A stretch of DNA of 64,000 nucleotides, from positions 1 to 64,000 of the forward strand of contig NZ_LGSI01000067.1 of the NCBI RefSeq assembly GCF_001698815.1. Direction: 5' to 3'. Below the pieces are notes generated by a model, which was not told the origin of the DNA, searched no databases, and saw nothing but the letters and a program-made list of their open reading frames with translations. The DNA comes from Pseudomonas syringae. Lineage in GTDB: Bacteria > Pseudomonadota > Gammaproteobacteria > Pseudomonadales > Pseudomonadaceae. Below, in pieces: positions 26,026 through 34,472 of this stretch. Made by a program: the position numbers and the translations under genes. Numbering within the stretch: position 1 is the stretch's first letter; each line of letters starts with the position of its first letter.

Positions 26026-26754
26026 ATGTTCGATGCCCTTCTACAAAACCTGGGACTCTCGGCGTTCAGCTTGAAAGGCTTCGGCCCGCTGTTGCTCGAA
26101 GGTACCTGGATGACCATCAAATTATCGGTACTGTCGCTGTTGGTGAGCATTCTGCTCGGCCTGATCGGTGCCAGTGCCAAACTGTCGAGCAGCGCTATCC
26201 TGCGCGTGCCAGCGCAGCTGTACACCACGCTGATTCGCGGCGTTCCCGACCTGGTCCTGATGCTGCTGATTTTCTACAGCCTGCAAACCTGGCTGAGCCA
26301 GCTGACAGATGCCATGGAATGGGACTACATCGAAATCGACCCCTTCAGTGCAGGCGTGATCACTCTCGGCTTTATATATGGTGCGTATTTCACCGAGACG
26401 TTCCGGGGTGCGATTCTTTCCGTGCCTCGCGGCCAGGTTGAAGCCGCCACCGCCTACGGCCTCAAGCGCGGCCAGCGTTTTCGTTACGTGGTGTTCCCGC
26501 AAATGATGCGTTTTGCCCTGCCGGGTATCGGCAACAACTGGCAAGTGCTGCTCAAGGCCACGGCCCTGGTGTCGATCATCGGTCTGGCGGATCTGGTCAA
26601 GGCTGCGCAGGACGCCGGCAAGAGCACGTATCAGCTGTTTTATTTCCTGGTGCTCGCGGCGGTGATTTATCTGCTGATCACCAGCGCCTCCAACTTCGCG
26701 CTGCGCTGGGCTGAACGCCGCTACGCAGCCGGTAGCCGGGAGGCTCAGCGATGA
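26026..26754 (+). CDS. aotQ: Basic amino acid ABC transporter permease (AotQ/HisQ-like)
   Basis: Inner membrane permease of 242 residues with five predicted helices. TMIKLSVLSLLVSILLG-type first helix and RGVPDLVLMLLIFY match HisQ/AotQ, and the EAA loop that contacts the ATPase is EAATAYGLKRGQRFRYVVFP. It forms the channel with the next permease, whose start overlaps its stop by 4 bp. Confidence 0.93.
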   Translation: MFDALLQNLGLSAFSLKGFGPLLLEGTWMTIKLSVLSLLVSILLGLIGASAKLSSSAILRVPAQLYTTLIRGVPDLVLMLLIFYSLQTWLSQLTDAMEWDYIEIDPFSAGVITLGFIYGAYFTETFRGAILSVPRGQVEAATAYGLKRGQRFRYVVFPQMMRFALPGIGNNWQVLLKATALVSIIGLADLVKAAQDAGKSTYQLFYFLVLAAVIYLLITSASNFALRWAERRYAAGSREAQR

Positions 26755-27461
26755 TCGAACTGCTTCAGGAATACTGGCGGCCCTTCCTTTATAGCGACGG
26801 CATGCACATTACCGGTCTGGCGATGACCATGTGGCTGCTCAGTGCATCCATTGCCATCGGCTTTTGCGTATCGATCCCGCTGTCGATCGCCCGGGTATCG
26901 AGCAAACCCTGGGTGCGCTGGCCGGTTCAGTTCTATACCTACCTGTTTCGCGGCACGCCCCTCTATATACAGCTGCTGATTTGCTACACCGGCATCTATA
27001 GCATCGCCGCCGTTCGCGAACAGCCGATGCTCGACGCGTTCTTTCGCGATGCAATGAACTGCACGATCCTGGCCTTCGCCCTGAACACCTGCGCCTACAC
27101 CACGGAGATTTTCGCCGGGGCGATCCGCAGCATGGCTCACGGGGAAGTCGAAGCCGCCAAAGCCTACGGCCTGACCGGCTGGAAGCTGTACGCCTACGTG
27201 ATCATGCCTTCGGCATTGCGTCGCTCGCTGCCTTATTACAGCAACGAAGTGATCCTGATGCTGCATTCGACCACCGTCGCGTTCACCGCCACGGTGCCGG
27301 ACGTTCTTAAGGTCGCGCGGGACGCCAACTCGGCCACGTTCATGACCTTCCAGTCCTTCGGTATCGCGGCGCTGATCTACCTGTGCGTCACGTTCATATT
27401 GGTGGGCCTGTTCCGTCTGGCCGAACGTCGCTGGCTGGCCTTCCTCGGCCCGGCTCACTAG
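26751..27461 (+). CDS. aotM: Basic amino acid ABC transporter permease (AotM/HisM-like)
   Basis: Second permease, 236 residues. It has RGTPLYIQLLICYTGIY after the second helix and an EAA loop, EAAKAYGLTGWKLYAYVIMP, close to that of HisM. AYTTEIFAGAIRSMAHGE precedes it. The start overlaps the first permease gene as ATGA, and the next gene begins 9 bp after the stop, which supports a tight operon. Confidence 0.93.
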   Translation: MIELLQEYWRPFLYSDGMHITGLAMTMWLLSASIAIGFCVSIPLSIARVSSKPWVRWPVQFYTYLFRGTPLYIQLLICYTGIYSIAAVREQPMLDAFFRDAMNCTILAFALNTCAYTTEIFAGAIRSMAHGEVEAAKAYGLTGWKLYAYVIMPSALRRSLPYYSNEVILMLHSTTVAFTATVPDVLKVARDANSATFMTFQSFGIAALIYLCVTFILVGLFRLAERRWLAFLGPAH

Positions 27462-27470
27462 GACCTGCAT

Positions 27471-28589
27471 ATGCGCCATGAAACCCATGACTTGCTGGCC
27501 CCGATGCCGGGCACCGCGCGACAGATCCACAGCTTTCACTACGGACCGCAGAACGGCGCGTGCAAGATCTATATCCAGGCCTCGCTGCATGCCGATGAAC
27601 TGCCCGGCATGCTGCTCGCCTGGCATCTGAAGCAGCGTCTGAGCGAGCTGGAAAACGCCGGCTTGCTGCTGGGCGAAATCGTCATCGTGCCGGTGGCCAA
27701 TCCGGTGGGGCTGGAACAGATCCTGATGGATATTCCGCTGGGCCGCTATGAACTGGAGAGCGGACAGAACTTCAATCGCTGGTTTGTGGATCTCGGCCAG
27801 GAAGTGGGCGATGCCGTCGAGGCGCAGCTCAATGACGACCCGCAGCACAATGTGCAGCTGATCCGCCGCAGCCTGCGCAACGCGCTGGAGGCGCAAGTCG
27901 CCAGCACGCAATTGCAGTCGCAGCGTTTGACCCTGCAACGCCTGGCCTGCGATGCCGACATGGTTCTGGACCTGCATTGCGACTTCGAAGCTGTTGAACA
28001 TCTGTACACGACGCCGGAAGCCTGGCCGCAAGTGGAGGCGCTGTCACGTTATCTCGGCGCGCAGGCCAGCCTGCTGGCAACCGATTCGGGCGGCCAGTCG
28101 TTTGACGAATGTTTCACGCTGGTCTGGTGGCAATTGCAGCAACGCTTCGGCAATCGCTTTGAGATCCCGATGGGCAGCTTTTCGGTGACGCTCGAACTGC
28201 GCGGCCAGGGCGACGTCAATCACGCCCTGGCCAGCCGCGACTGTCAGGCGTTGATCAGTTACCTCAGTCACTTTGGTGCAATCGCCGCCGAGGCCACGCC
28301 GCCGCCTGAGTTGCTTTATCCCGCCACGCCGCTGGCAGCGGTGGAACCTGTGGCGACGCCCGTGGGCGGCTTGTTGGTGTTCTGCACCCAGCCGGGTGAG
28401 TTCGTCGAGGCCGGGCAATTGATCGCCGAGATCATCGACCCGATCAGCGACCTCGTCACCCCCATCCATACTCTTAATTCCGGTTTGCTCTACGCCCGTT
28501 CGTTACGGCGCATGGCGACTGCCGGAATGGTCATCGCTCACGTTGCAGGCACCGAAGCCTACCGCAGCGGTTACCTACTTTCTCCTTAA
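27471..28589 (+). CDS. aotO: Succinylglutamate desuccinylase/aspartoacylase-family protein (AotO-like)
   Basis: Zinc-peptidase-fold (M14-like) protein of 372 residues, the counterpart of AotO in the P. aeruginosa arginine/ornithine transport operon. It shows metal ligand motifs ASLHADELPGM and DLHCDFE, and a C-terminal beta-barrel (PGEFVEAGQLIAEIIDP) like those of the AstE/aspartoacylase family. Cytoplasmic, no signal peptide. Deacylation of an N-acylated amino acid or related amide is plausible; its natural substrate is not known. Its place between permease and ATPase genes ties it to transport or use of the imported amino acid. Confidence 0.88.
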   Translation: MRHETHDLLAPMPGTARQIHSFHYGPQNGACKIYIQASLHADELPGMLLAWHLKQRLSELENAGLLLGEIVIVPVANPVGLEQILMDIPLGRYELESGQNFNRWFVDLGQEVGDAVEAQLNDDPQHNVQLIRRSLRNALEAQVASTQLQSQRLTLQRLACDADMVLDLHCDFEAVEHLYTTPEAWPQVEALSRYLGAQASLLATDSGGQSFDECFTLVWWQLQQRFGNRFEIPMGSFSVTLELRGQGDVNHALASRDCQALISYLSHFGAIAAEATPPPELLYPATPLAAVEPVATPVGGLLVFCTQPGEFVEAGQLIAEIIDPISDLVTPIHTLNSGLLYARSLRRMATAGMVIAHVAGTEAYRSGYLLSP

Positions 28590-28601
28590 GGACTGCCTGT
28601 C

Positions 28602-29366
28602 ATGTACAAACTGACCATTGATGGCCTGCATAAAAGCTATGGCGACCATGAAGTGCTCAAAGGCGTTTCGCTCAAGGCCAGCACAGGCGACGTGATTTGC
28701 CTGATCGGCGCCAGCGGTTCGGGCAAGAGCACGTTTCTGCGCTGTATCAATTTCCTCGAACAACCCAACGACGGCGCGATGAGCCTGGACGGTCAACAAG
28801 TGCGCATGGTCAGCGATGCCGGCGGCATGCGCGTTGCCGATCCGGATGAGCTGCAACGCATTCGCACGCGTCTGGCCATGGTGTTCCAGCATTTCAACCT
28901 GTGGGCACACATGACGGTTCTGGAAAACATCACCATGGCGCCGCGCCGGGTGCTGGGTGTTTCCAAGGTCGAAGCCGAAGCACGCGCTCGCAAGTATCTG
29001 GATAAGGTCGGGCTGCCCGGCCGTGTCGCCGACCAGTACCCGGCGTTTCTGTCCGGCGGCCAGCAACAGCGTGTGGCCATTGCCAGGGCGCTGGCGATGG
29101 AACCGGAAATCATGCTCTTCGACGAGCCCACTTCTGCGCTCGACCCGGAACTGGTCGGCGAAGTGCTCAAGGTGATTCAGGGCCTGGCCGAAGAAGGCCG
29201 CACCATGATCATGGTCACCCACGAAATGAGCTTCGCCCGCAAAGTCGCCAGCCAGGTGGTGTTCCTGCATCAGGGCCAGATCGAAGAATCCGGCCATCCG
29301 GAAGAGGTACTGGGCAATCCGAAAAGCGAGCGTTTGCAGCAGTTCTTGAGCGGGAATTTGAAGTAA
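28602..29366 (+). CDS. aotP: Basic amino acid ABC transporter ATP-binding protein (AotP/HisP-like)
   Basis: ATPase subunit of 254 residues: Walker A GASGSGKSTF, Q-loop FQHFNLWAHMTV, signature LSGGQQQRVAIARAL, Walker B IMLFDEPTSALDPE and H-loop MVTHEMSFA. Highly similar in layout to HisP/AotP. It ends the operon; in P. aeruginosa argR follows aotP, but here a block of REPs and a helicase gene follow instead. Confidence 0.94.
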   Translation: MYKLTIDGLHKSYGDHEVLKGVSLKASTGDVICLIGASGSGKSTFLRCINFLEQPNDGAMSLDGQQVRMVSDAGGMRVADPDELQRIRTRLAMVFQHFNLWAHMTVLENITMAPRRVLGVSKVEAEARARKYLDKVGLPGRVADQYPAFLSGGQQQRVAIARALAMEPEIMLFDEPTSALDPELVGEVLKVIQGLAEEGRTMIMVTHEMSFARKVASQVVFLHQGQIEESGHPEEVLGNPKSERLQQFLSGNLK

Positions 29367-29380
29367 GAGATCACACCTCC

Positions 29381-29579
29381 TGTAGGAGGGGACTTGTCCC
29401 CGATTGGCCAGTAGAGCAACCGTGATCTGCCTGACCCACCTCGATTGCCCGAACCAACGCTTCCCGGACAAGTCCGGTCCTACCGAAGCAATGCGGCCCT
29501 GTAGGAGGGGACTTGTTCGCGAAGCAATATTCCTGATGAAACAGGACCAACGCCTCGCCAACACGTTGGCTCCTACAGC
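29381..29579. repeat. Cluster of four REP-type palindromes
   Basis: Four palindromes fill the gap between the ATPase and helicase genes: TGTAGGAGGGGACTTGTCCCC (29381-29401), CCCGGACAAGTCCGGTCCTAC (29463-29483), TGTAGGAGGGGACTTGTTCGCG (29500-29521) and CCAACACGTTGGCTCCTACAG (29559-29579). They mix three REP families and alternate in orientation. Any helicase promoter must lie inside or beside them. Confidence 0.85.
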
Positions 29580-29651
29580 CACGCATCACCGTAAAACTAT
29601 TCCCCACCCGTTGCTGTCTCTGATTTAACCCATTCAGAGCACACGGCGCGC

Positions 29652-32144
29652 ATGAGCAGACCCACCGATTTCGCTCAGCGATGGTTTTCGGCGCGCGGTT
29701 GGAAGCCTTTTCCTTTCCAGAAAGAAGTCTGGTCGGCCGTCAAACGTGGCGAGTCCGGGCTTTTGCACGCTAGTACCGGCTCCGGTAAAACCTATGCGGT
29801 GTGGTTTGCGGCGCTGAATCGCTTTGCCCAAGCCAATAAAACCCTCCCCGATGAAAAGCTGCGCAAACGCAAACCACCTGCCGCGCCGCTCAGCGTGCTG
29901 TGGATAACCCCGATGCGCGCCCTCGCTGCCGACACTGCACGCGCACTCGAAGCGCCATTGCAGGATCTGGACATTCCCTGGAGCGTCGGCCTGCGCACCG
30001 GCGATACCAGCAGCAGCGAACGCGCCAAACAAGGCCGACGCCTGCCTTCCGCCTTGATCACCACGCCGGAAAGCCTGACCTTGCTGCTCACCCGTGCCGA
30101 CGCGCTGAGCACGCTGTCGACGCTGAAGATCGTGGTCGTTGATGAATGGCATGAGCTGATCGGCAACAAACGTGGTGTGCAGCTGCAATTGGCCCTCGCC
30201 CGCCTGCGCCAGTGGAATTCGCAACTGATTGTGTGGGGTGTTTCCGCGACCTTGGGCAATCAAGGCCATGCGCAGCAGGTGTTGCTGGGCGATTGCGGAG
30301 TCAGCGTGCAGGGCAAGATCAGCAAAGAGCTGTGGGTCGACACGCTGCTGCCGCCGGCAATCGAACGCTTTCCGTGGGCCGGACACATGGGGCTGCGGAT
30401 GCTGCCGCAAGTGCTGGCGGAGGTGGACAGCAGCGCCAGTTGCTTGCTGTTCACCAATACCCGAGCGCAATCGGAAGTCTGGTATCAGGCCTTGCTCGAA
30501 GCGCGACCGGACTGGGCTGGCCTGATTGCCTTGCACCATGGCTCGTTGTCCCGCGAAGTGCGCGACTGGGTCGAACGCGCCTTGAAAGAAGGACAATTGA
30601 AAGCGGTGGTCTGCACCTCCAGCCTGGATCTGGGTGTGGATTTCCTGCCCGTCGAGCGGGTGTTGCAAATCGGCTCGGCTAAAGGCGTGGCGCGCCTGAT
30701 GCAACGCGCCGGTCGTTCCGGGCACGCGCCAGGTCGCCCGTCACGCGTCACGCTGGTGCCCACTCATAGCCTTGAGCTGGTCGAAGCCGCAGCGGCGCAT
30801 GACGCAATAGCAGCGCGAATGATCGAGCCTCGGGAATCGCCGCACAAACCCCTCGATGTGCTGGTGCAGCACGTGGTCAGCATGGCGCTGGGCGGTGGCT
30901 TCTTGCCTGAGGAGCTGCTTGCAGAAGTACGCACCGCCTGGGCCTACCGCGAGCTGACCGACGAGGAATGGCAATGGGCACTGGCGTTTGTCCGCCATGG
31001 CGGTCACTCGCTGATGGCTTATCCGGATTATCGACGCGTCGAACCCGACGAGCACGGCATCTGGCGCGTGCCGGATGCGCGATTGGCGCGCCGCCATCGC
31101 ATGAGCGTCGGCACCATCGTCAGTGACGCCAGTATCAACGTGAAGTACTGGAAAAAAGGCGGTGGCGGCGGCTCGCTGGGCAGCGTTGAAGAAGGCTTCA
31201 TCGCCCGCCTCAAGCCCGGTGATGGCTTCTTGTTCAGCGGTCGCTTGCTGGAACTGGTACGGGTCGAGAACATGACCGCCTACGTGAAGCGCGCCACCAG
31301 CAAGAAGGCCGCTGTGCCGCGCTGGAACGGCGGGCGGATGCCGCTTTCCAATGAACTGGCTGACGCGGTGGTGGCTAAATTCGACGCCGCTGCCCGTGGC
31401 GAGTTTGTCAGCCCGGAGATGCAAGCCGTCAAACCGCTGCTGGAGGTGCAGAGGCATTGGTCGGGCTTGCCGCAACAACACACGTTGCTCGCTGAAGTGC
31501 TCAAGTCCCGGGAAGGCTGGCATCTGTTTCTCTACCCGTTTGCCGGGCGGCATGTGCATCTCGGCCTTGCCAGCCTGCTGGCCTGGCGCCTGAGCCGCGA
31601 CACGCCGCTGACCTTCTCCATCGCCGTAAATGACTACGGCTTCGAGCTGCTCAGCGCCACTCCAATCGACTGGGCCGAGCAGCTGCGCAAGGATCTGTTC
31701 ACGGAAAACAATCTGATGGCTGACATCATCGCCAGCCTGAACGCAGGTGAGCTGGCACTGCGCCGCTTCCGGGAAATCGCGCGGATAGCAGGACTGGTGT
31801 TTTCCGGCTATCCGGGCGCGCCCAAGAGCAATCGACAGCTACAGGCTTCCAGCGGCCTGTTCTTTGAAGTGTTCAAGCAGTACGACGCCAGCAATCTGCT
31901 GCTCACCCAGGCCGAGGAGGAAGTCTTGCGCCAGGAACTGGACGTGCAGCGACTCGAACAAACCCTCCAACGCATCAACCAGCGCGAACTTGACGTGCAC
32001 CTGATCAAACGCGCCACGCCTCTGGCCTTTCCACTCCTCGTGGAACGCATGCGCGAAAGCCTCAGTTCGGAAAAACTCGCCGACCGCATTGCGCGCATGG
32101 TGCGCGATCTTGAGAAAGCCGCCGGGCCAGAGGCCAATGTATGA
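29652..32144 (+). CDS. Ligase-associated DEXH-box helicase (Lhr-Core type)
   Basis: ATP-dependent 3'-5' helicase of 830 residues, the Lhr-Core size rather than the 1500-residue Lhr. Walker A is STGSGKT with K46; motif II is DEWH (D164-H167) in VVVDEWHELIGNKRG; SATLGN is motif III; AGRSGHAPGRPSR is motif VI. Winged-helix and Lhr-specific domains follow (GRMPLSNELADAVVAKF). It translocates on single-stranded DNA and works with the ligase, exonuclease and phosphoesterase in DNA repair. The stop overlaps the phosphoesterase start by 4 bp. Confidence 0.94.
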   Translation: MSRPTDFAQRWFSARGWKPFPFQKEVWSAVKRGESGLLHASTGSGKTYAVWFAALNRFAQANKTLPDEKLRKRKPPAAPLSVLWITPMRALAADTARALEAPLQDLDIPWSVGLRTGDTSSSERAKQGRRLPSALITTPESLTLLLTRADALSTLSTLKIVVVDEWHELIGNKRGVQLQLALARLRQWNSQLIVWGVSATLGNQGHAQQVLLGDCGVSVQGKISKELWVDTLLPPAIERFPWAGHMGLRMLPQVLAEVDSSASCLLFTNTRAQSEVWYQALLEARPDWAGLIALHHGSLSREVRDWVERALKEGQLKAVVCTSSLDLGVDFLPVERVLQIGSAKGVARLMQRAGRSGHAPGRPSRVTLVPTHSLELVEAAAAHDAIAARMIEPRESPHKPLDVLVQHVVSMALGGGFLPEELLAEVRTAWAYRELTDEEWQWALAFVRHGGHSLMAYPDYRRVEPDEHGIWRVPDARLARRHRMSVGTIVSDASINVKYWKKGGGGGSLGSVEEGFIARLKPGDGFLFSGRLLELVRVENMTAYVKRATSKKAAVPRWNGGRMPLSNELADAVVAKFDAAARGEFVSPEMQAVKPLLEVQRHWSGLPQQHTLLAEVLKSREGWHLFLYPFAGRHVHLGLASLLAWRLSRDTPLTFSIAVNDYGFELLSATPIDWAEQLRKDLFTENNLMADIIASLNAGELALRRFREIARIAGLVFSGYPGAPKSNRQLQASSGLFFEVFKQYDASNLLLTQAEEEVLRQELDVQRLEQTLQRINQRELDVHLIKRATPLAFPLLVERMRESLSSEKLADRIARMVRDLEKAAGPEANV

Positions 32145-32797
32145 AGCCGCATTTTGCGATAAATCTGGCCGGTGCCGAGCTCTGGTTACTGGCCGACAAG
32201 GCAATCTACTACCCTGAATACCGGGCTCTACTGATCGCCGATGTGCATTTTGGCAAGGCTGCTGCCTATCGAAAACTGGGGCAACCGGTGCCACACGGCA
32301 CGACTCAAGGCAATCTTGAGCGCCTTGATCGACTGCTGACTGCTTACAACTGCGACTGGCTGATCTTTCTCGGCGACTTTCTGCATGCGCCGGAATCCCA
32401 CGCTGCCACCACGCTGAACGCTCTTGGCGAATGGCGTAAGGCGCGCCCGGACCTGCGCATGACGCTGATTCGCGGCAACCATGACAAACGTGCGGGCGAT
32501 CCGCCTGGCAGTCTTGCAATCGAAGTGGTTACCGAACCGCTGCTACTGGGTCCGTTTGCGCTGCAACATGAGCCCGATCCACACCCGACGCATCACGTGC
32601 TGGCTGGGCATGTGCATCCGGTTTATCGCTTGCAAGGCCGAGGACGGCAAAGCCTGCGACTGGCCTGCTTCTACATGGGGGGAACGGTTAGTTTGCTGCC
32701 AGCTTTTGGTGGGTTTACTGGCGGATTCGCCATCGAAAAAAACCCTGACAAGCAAATATATGTCGTCGGCGATGGCGCGGTATGGGCGGCAGGATAA
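32141..32797 (+). CDS. pdeM: Ligase-associated DNA endonuclease PdeM (metallophosphoesterase)
   Basis: Calcineurin-like phosphoesterase of 218 residues that in homologues of the ligase-linked cluster acts as a manganese-dependent nuclease. Metal motifs in order: D34-x-H36 in ADVHFGKAA, GDFLHAPESH, RGNHD (residues 111-115) and AGHVHPVY. Coupled to the helicase gene by ATGA overlap. Completes the four-gene repair set of which the other half is 6 kb upstream. Confidence 0.93.
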   Translation: MKPHFAINLAGAELWLLADKAIYYPEYRALLIADVHFGKAAAYRKLGQPVPHGTTQGNLERLDRLLTAYNCDWLIFLGDFLHAPESHAATTLNALGEWRKARPDLRMTLIRGNHDKRAGDPPGSLAIEVVTEPLLLGPFALQHEPDPHPTHHVLAGHVHPVYRLQGRGRQSLRLACFYMGGTVSLLPAFGGFTGGFAIEKNPDKQIYVVGDGAVWAAG

Positions 32798-32900
32798 GCG
32801 CAAGCTGAATCGATTCAACTCAGCTCGTTCAGCCACTTTCGTGACCGATCAGACACGGCTCTGCCGGCCAGTAAATGCGCCAGCAGAAACATGAGGGAAA

Positions 32901-33116
32901 TCAGACGACCGGGGCTGGTGGTGGCTCGTCCGGAACAGTCGGGCTGCCCGGTTCAGTCGGCTCAGGGATTTCTCCGGGCCCATCAGGCCCTGGCTGGCCA
33001 GGAATACCGCCAACCATATTGAATTGTGGATGCGCTAGTAACGACCAGGCGAGTAGACCGACTTGATTGGCATGCGGGTCAACCCCTTGGGGACTGGGCT
33101 TCATTTCTATCTTCAT
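32901..33116 (-). CDS. Small proline/glycine-rich hypothetical protein
   Basis: A 71-residue protein preceded by a good ribosome site (AGGAG, 6 bases before ATG). The first half is ordinary (MKIEMKPSPQGVDPHANQVG, LLAWSLLAHPQFN), the second half is a disordered Pro/Gly/Glu run (GGIPGQPGPDGPGEIPEPTE and further to PPPAPVV). No signal peptide or known domain is visible. It stands alone between convergent pdeM and dcd, facing pdeM. The ribosome site and isolated position support a real gene, but its function is unknown. Confidence 0.6.
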   Translation of the reverse strand: MKIEMKPSPQGVDPHANQVGLLAWSLLAHPQFNMVGGIPGQPGPDGPGEIPEPTEPGSPTVPDEPPPAPVV

Positions 33117-33239
33117 AGGGCACTCCTGAGCGTTGGCCCCACTCGCATGACGCGAGGGGAAACAGTTCAGCTCAATAGAGTGCCGAAATGAAGACTAATT
33201 CAATCCGCGCAGGATCAACGGTAACAAATACACCAAAGC

Positions 33240-33806
33240 TTACGCGCGCGGCAGGGTCACGCCACGTTGGCCCTGATATTTCCCGCCGCGATCCTTATAG
33301 GAAATCTCACATTCCTCGTCAGATTCCAGGAACAGCATCTGCGCCACGCCTTCATTGGCGTAGATCTTCGCCGGCAAGGTCGTGGTGTTGGAGAACTCCA
33401 GCGTCACGTGTCCTTCCCACTCAGGTTCCAGCGGCGTCACGTTGACGATGATGCCGCAGCGCGCGTAGGTGCTTTTTCCCAGACAGATGGTCAGCACATT
33501 GCGCGGAATACGGAAATATTCGACGGTACGCGCCAGGGCAAAGGAGTTCGGCGGAATGATGCAAACATCGCTGGTAACGTCGACAAAGCTTTTTTCATCG
33601 AAGTTCTTCGGATCGACGGTCGCCGAGTTGATATTGGTGAATACCTTGAATTCGGCAGCGCAACGCACGTCGTAGCCGTAGCTGGAAACGCCGTACGAGA
33701 TCAGCCGGTCGGCGCCTTCGCCGCGCATCTGACGCTCCACGAAAGGCTCGATCATGCCGTGTTCCTGCGCCATGCGGCGAATCCACTTGTCCGATTTGAT
33801 GCTCAT
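33240..33806 (-). CDS. dcd: dCTP deaminase
   Basis: Converts dCTP to dUTP and ammonia in thymidylate precursor synthesis. The 188-residue length and motifs are standard: SYGVSSYGYDVRCAAEF, RTVEYFRIPRNVLTICLGKS, CGIIVNVTPLEPEWEGHVTLE (binding-pocket region with the catalytic Glu) and the C-terminal LFLESDEECEISYKDRGGK. Forms a trimer in the cytoplasm. Single-gene unit with its promoter in the gap shared with the cold shock gene. Confidence 0.96.
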   Translation of the reverse strand: MSIKSDKWIRRMAQEHGMIEPFVERQMRGEGADRLISYGVSSYGYDVRCAAEFKVFTNINSATVDPKNFDEKSFVDVTSDVCIIPPNSFALARTVEYFRIPRNVLTICLGKSTYARCGIIVNVTPLEPEWEGHVTLEFSNTTTLPAKIYANEGVAQMLFLESDEECEISYKDRGGKYQGQRGVTLPRA

Positions 33807-34115
33807 GGCGGTGTCCTGAATAGCGAGGTGAAAAAGATGTCCGGCATCTTACCGGGCCGAGGCGCCGGGTTCAAAGACTGTGGGCATGATGCAGGTCATG
33901 CTTTGGACACGAATAGAAATATTCCTGCACAGAGTGTTGGCACGTTCAAAAAAAAGCGTTAAGGTGGCGTCACTGTGTTGCTTGTGTCACTGAGAATCTC
34001 TACACGATGTTGAATTTCGATCCAACCATCTCCAAGAATTTTTCCTGCTCTTTGCACTCAGTCTCGGCCAGGGCATTTCCTGAGTCGCAGTTAACTTTGT
34101 CCAAGGAGATACACC
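33807..34115. promoter_or_regulatory. Divergent upstream region and leader of the cold shock gene
   Basis: A 309-bp gap between dcd and the cold shock gene. It must hold both promoters. The 100-150 bases before the cold shock start are likely an untranslated leader, as cspA-family mRNAs often have long leaders, ending in a strong AAGGAGAT ribosome site 7 bases before ATG. No individual promoter could be fixed with confidence. Confidence 0.5.
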
Positions 34116-34325
34116 ATGTCTAATCGCCAAACTGGTACCGTTAAGTGGTTCAACGATGAAAAAGGCTTCGGCTTCATCACTCCACAATCGGGTGACGACC
34201 TGTTCGTTCACTTCAAAGCTATCCAATCCGACGGCTTCAAAAGCCTGAAAGAAGGCCAACAGGTTTCTTTCATCGCTACCCGCGGTCAGAAAGGCATGCA
34301 AGCTGAAGAAGTTCAAGTTATCTAA
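34116..34325 (+). CDS. Cold shock protein, CspA family
   Basis: Single cold shock domain, 69 residues, binding single-stranded RNA or DNA as an RNA chaperone. RNP1 is KGFGFITP and RNP2 is DLFVHF; TGTVKWFNDEKGFGF and the C-terminal GQKGMQAEEVQVI fit the CspD/CapB group of pseudomonads. Strong ribosome site, own terminator. Confidence 0.95.
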   Translation: MSNRQTGTVKWFNDEKGFGFITPQSGDDLFVHFKAIQSDGFKSLKEGQQVSFIATRGQKGMQAEEVQVI

Positions 34326-34348
34326 CTTGTACTGAATCGCTTAAAAAG

Positions 34349-34374
34349 AACCCCGCCAAAAGCGGGGTTTTTTT
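34349..34374 (+). terminator. Rho-independent terminator of the cold shock gene
   Basis: Perfect 8-bp stem AACCCCGC/GCGGGGTT with a 5-base loop, followed by a run of T residues. It stands 24 bp after the stop codon. Confidence 0.95.
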
Positions 34375-34394
34375 ATGCCTGTAGAAAAGCTCTG

Positions 34395-34461
34395 CAGGAG
34401 CCAGCTTGTTGGCGAGACGGCGAACCTGCCCGCCCCTCGCCAACAAGTTGGCTCCTACAGG
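34395..34461. repeat. REP doublet (REPIN-like)
   Basis: AGGAGCCAGCTTGTTGGCGAG (34396-34416) faces its inverted copy CTCGCCAACAAGTTGGCTCCT (34436-34456) across a 19-base gap. This is the GGAGCCAACTTGTTGGC family, different from the GGACCGGCTTCAGCCGG family seen elsewhere. It separates the cold shock gene from convergent apbC. Confidence 0.9.
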
Positions 34462-34472
34462 ATCCGCCTCAA

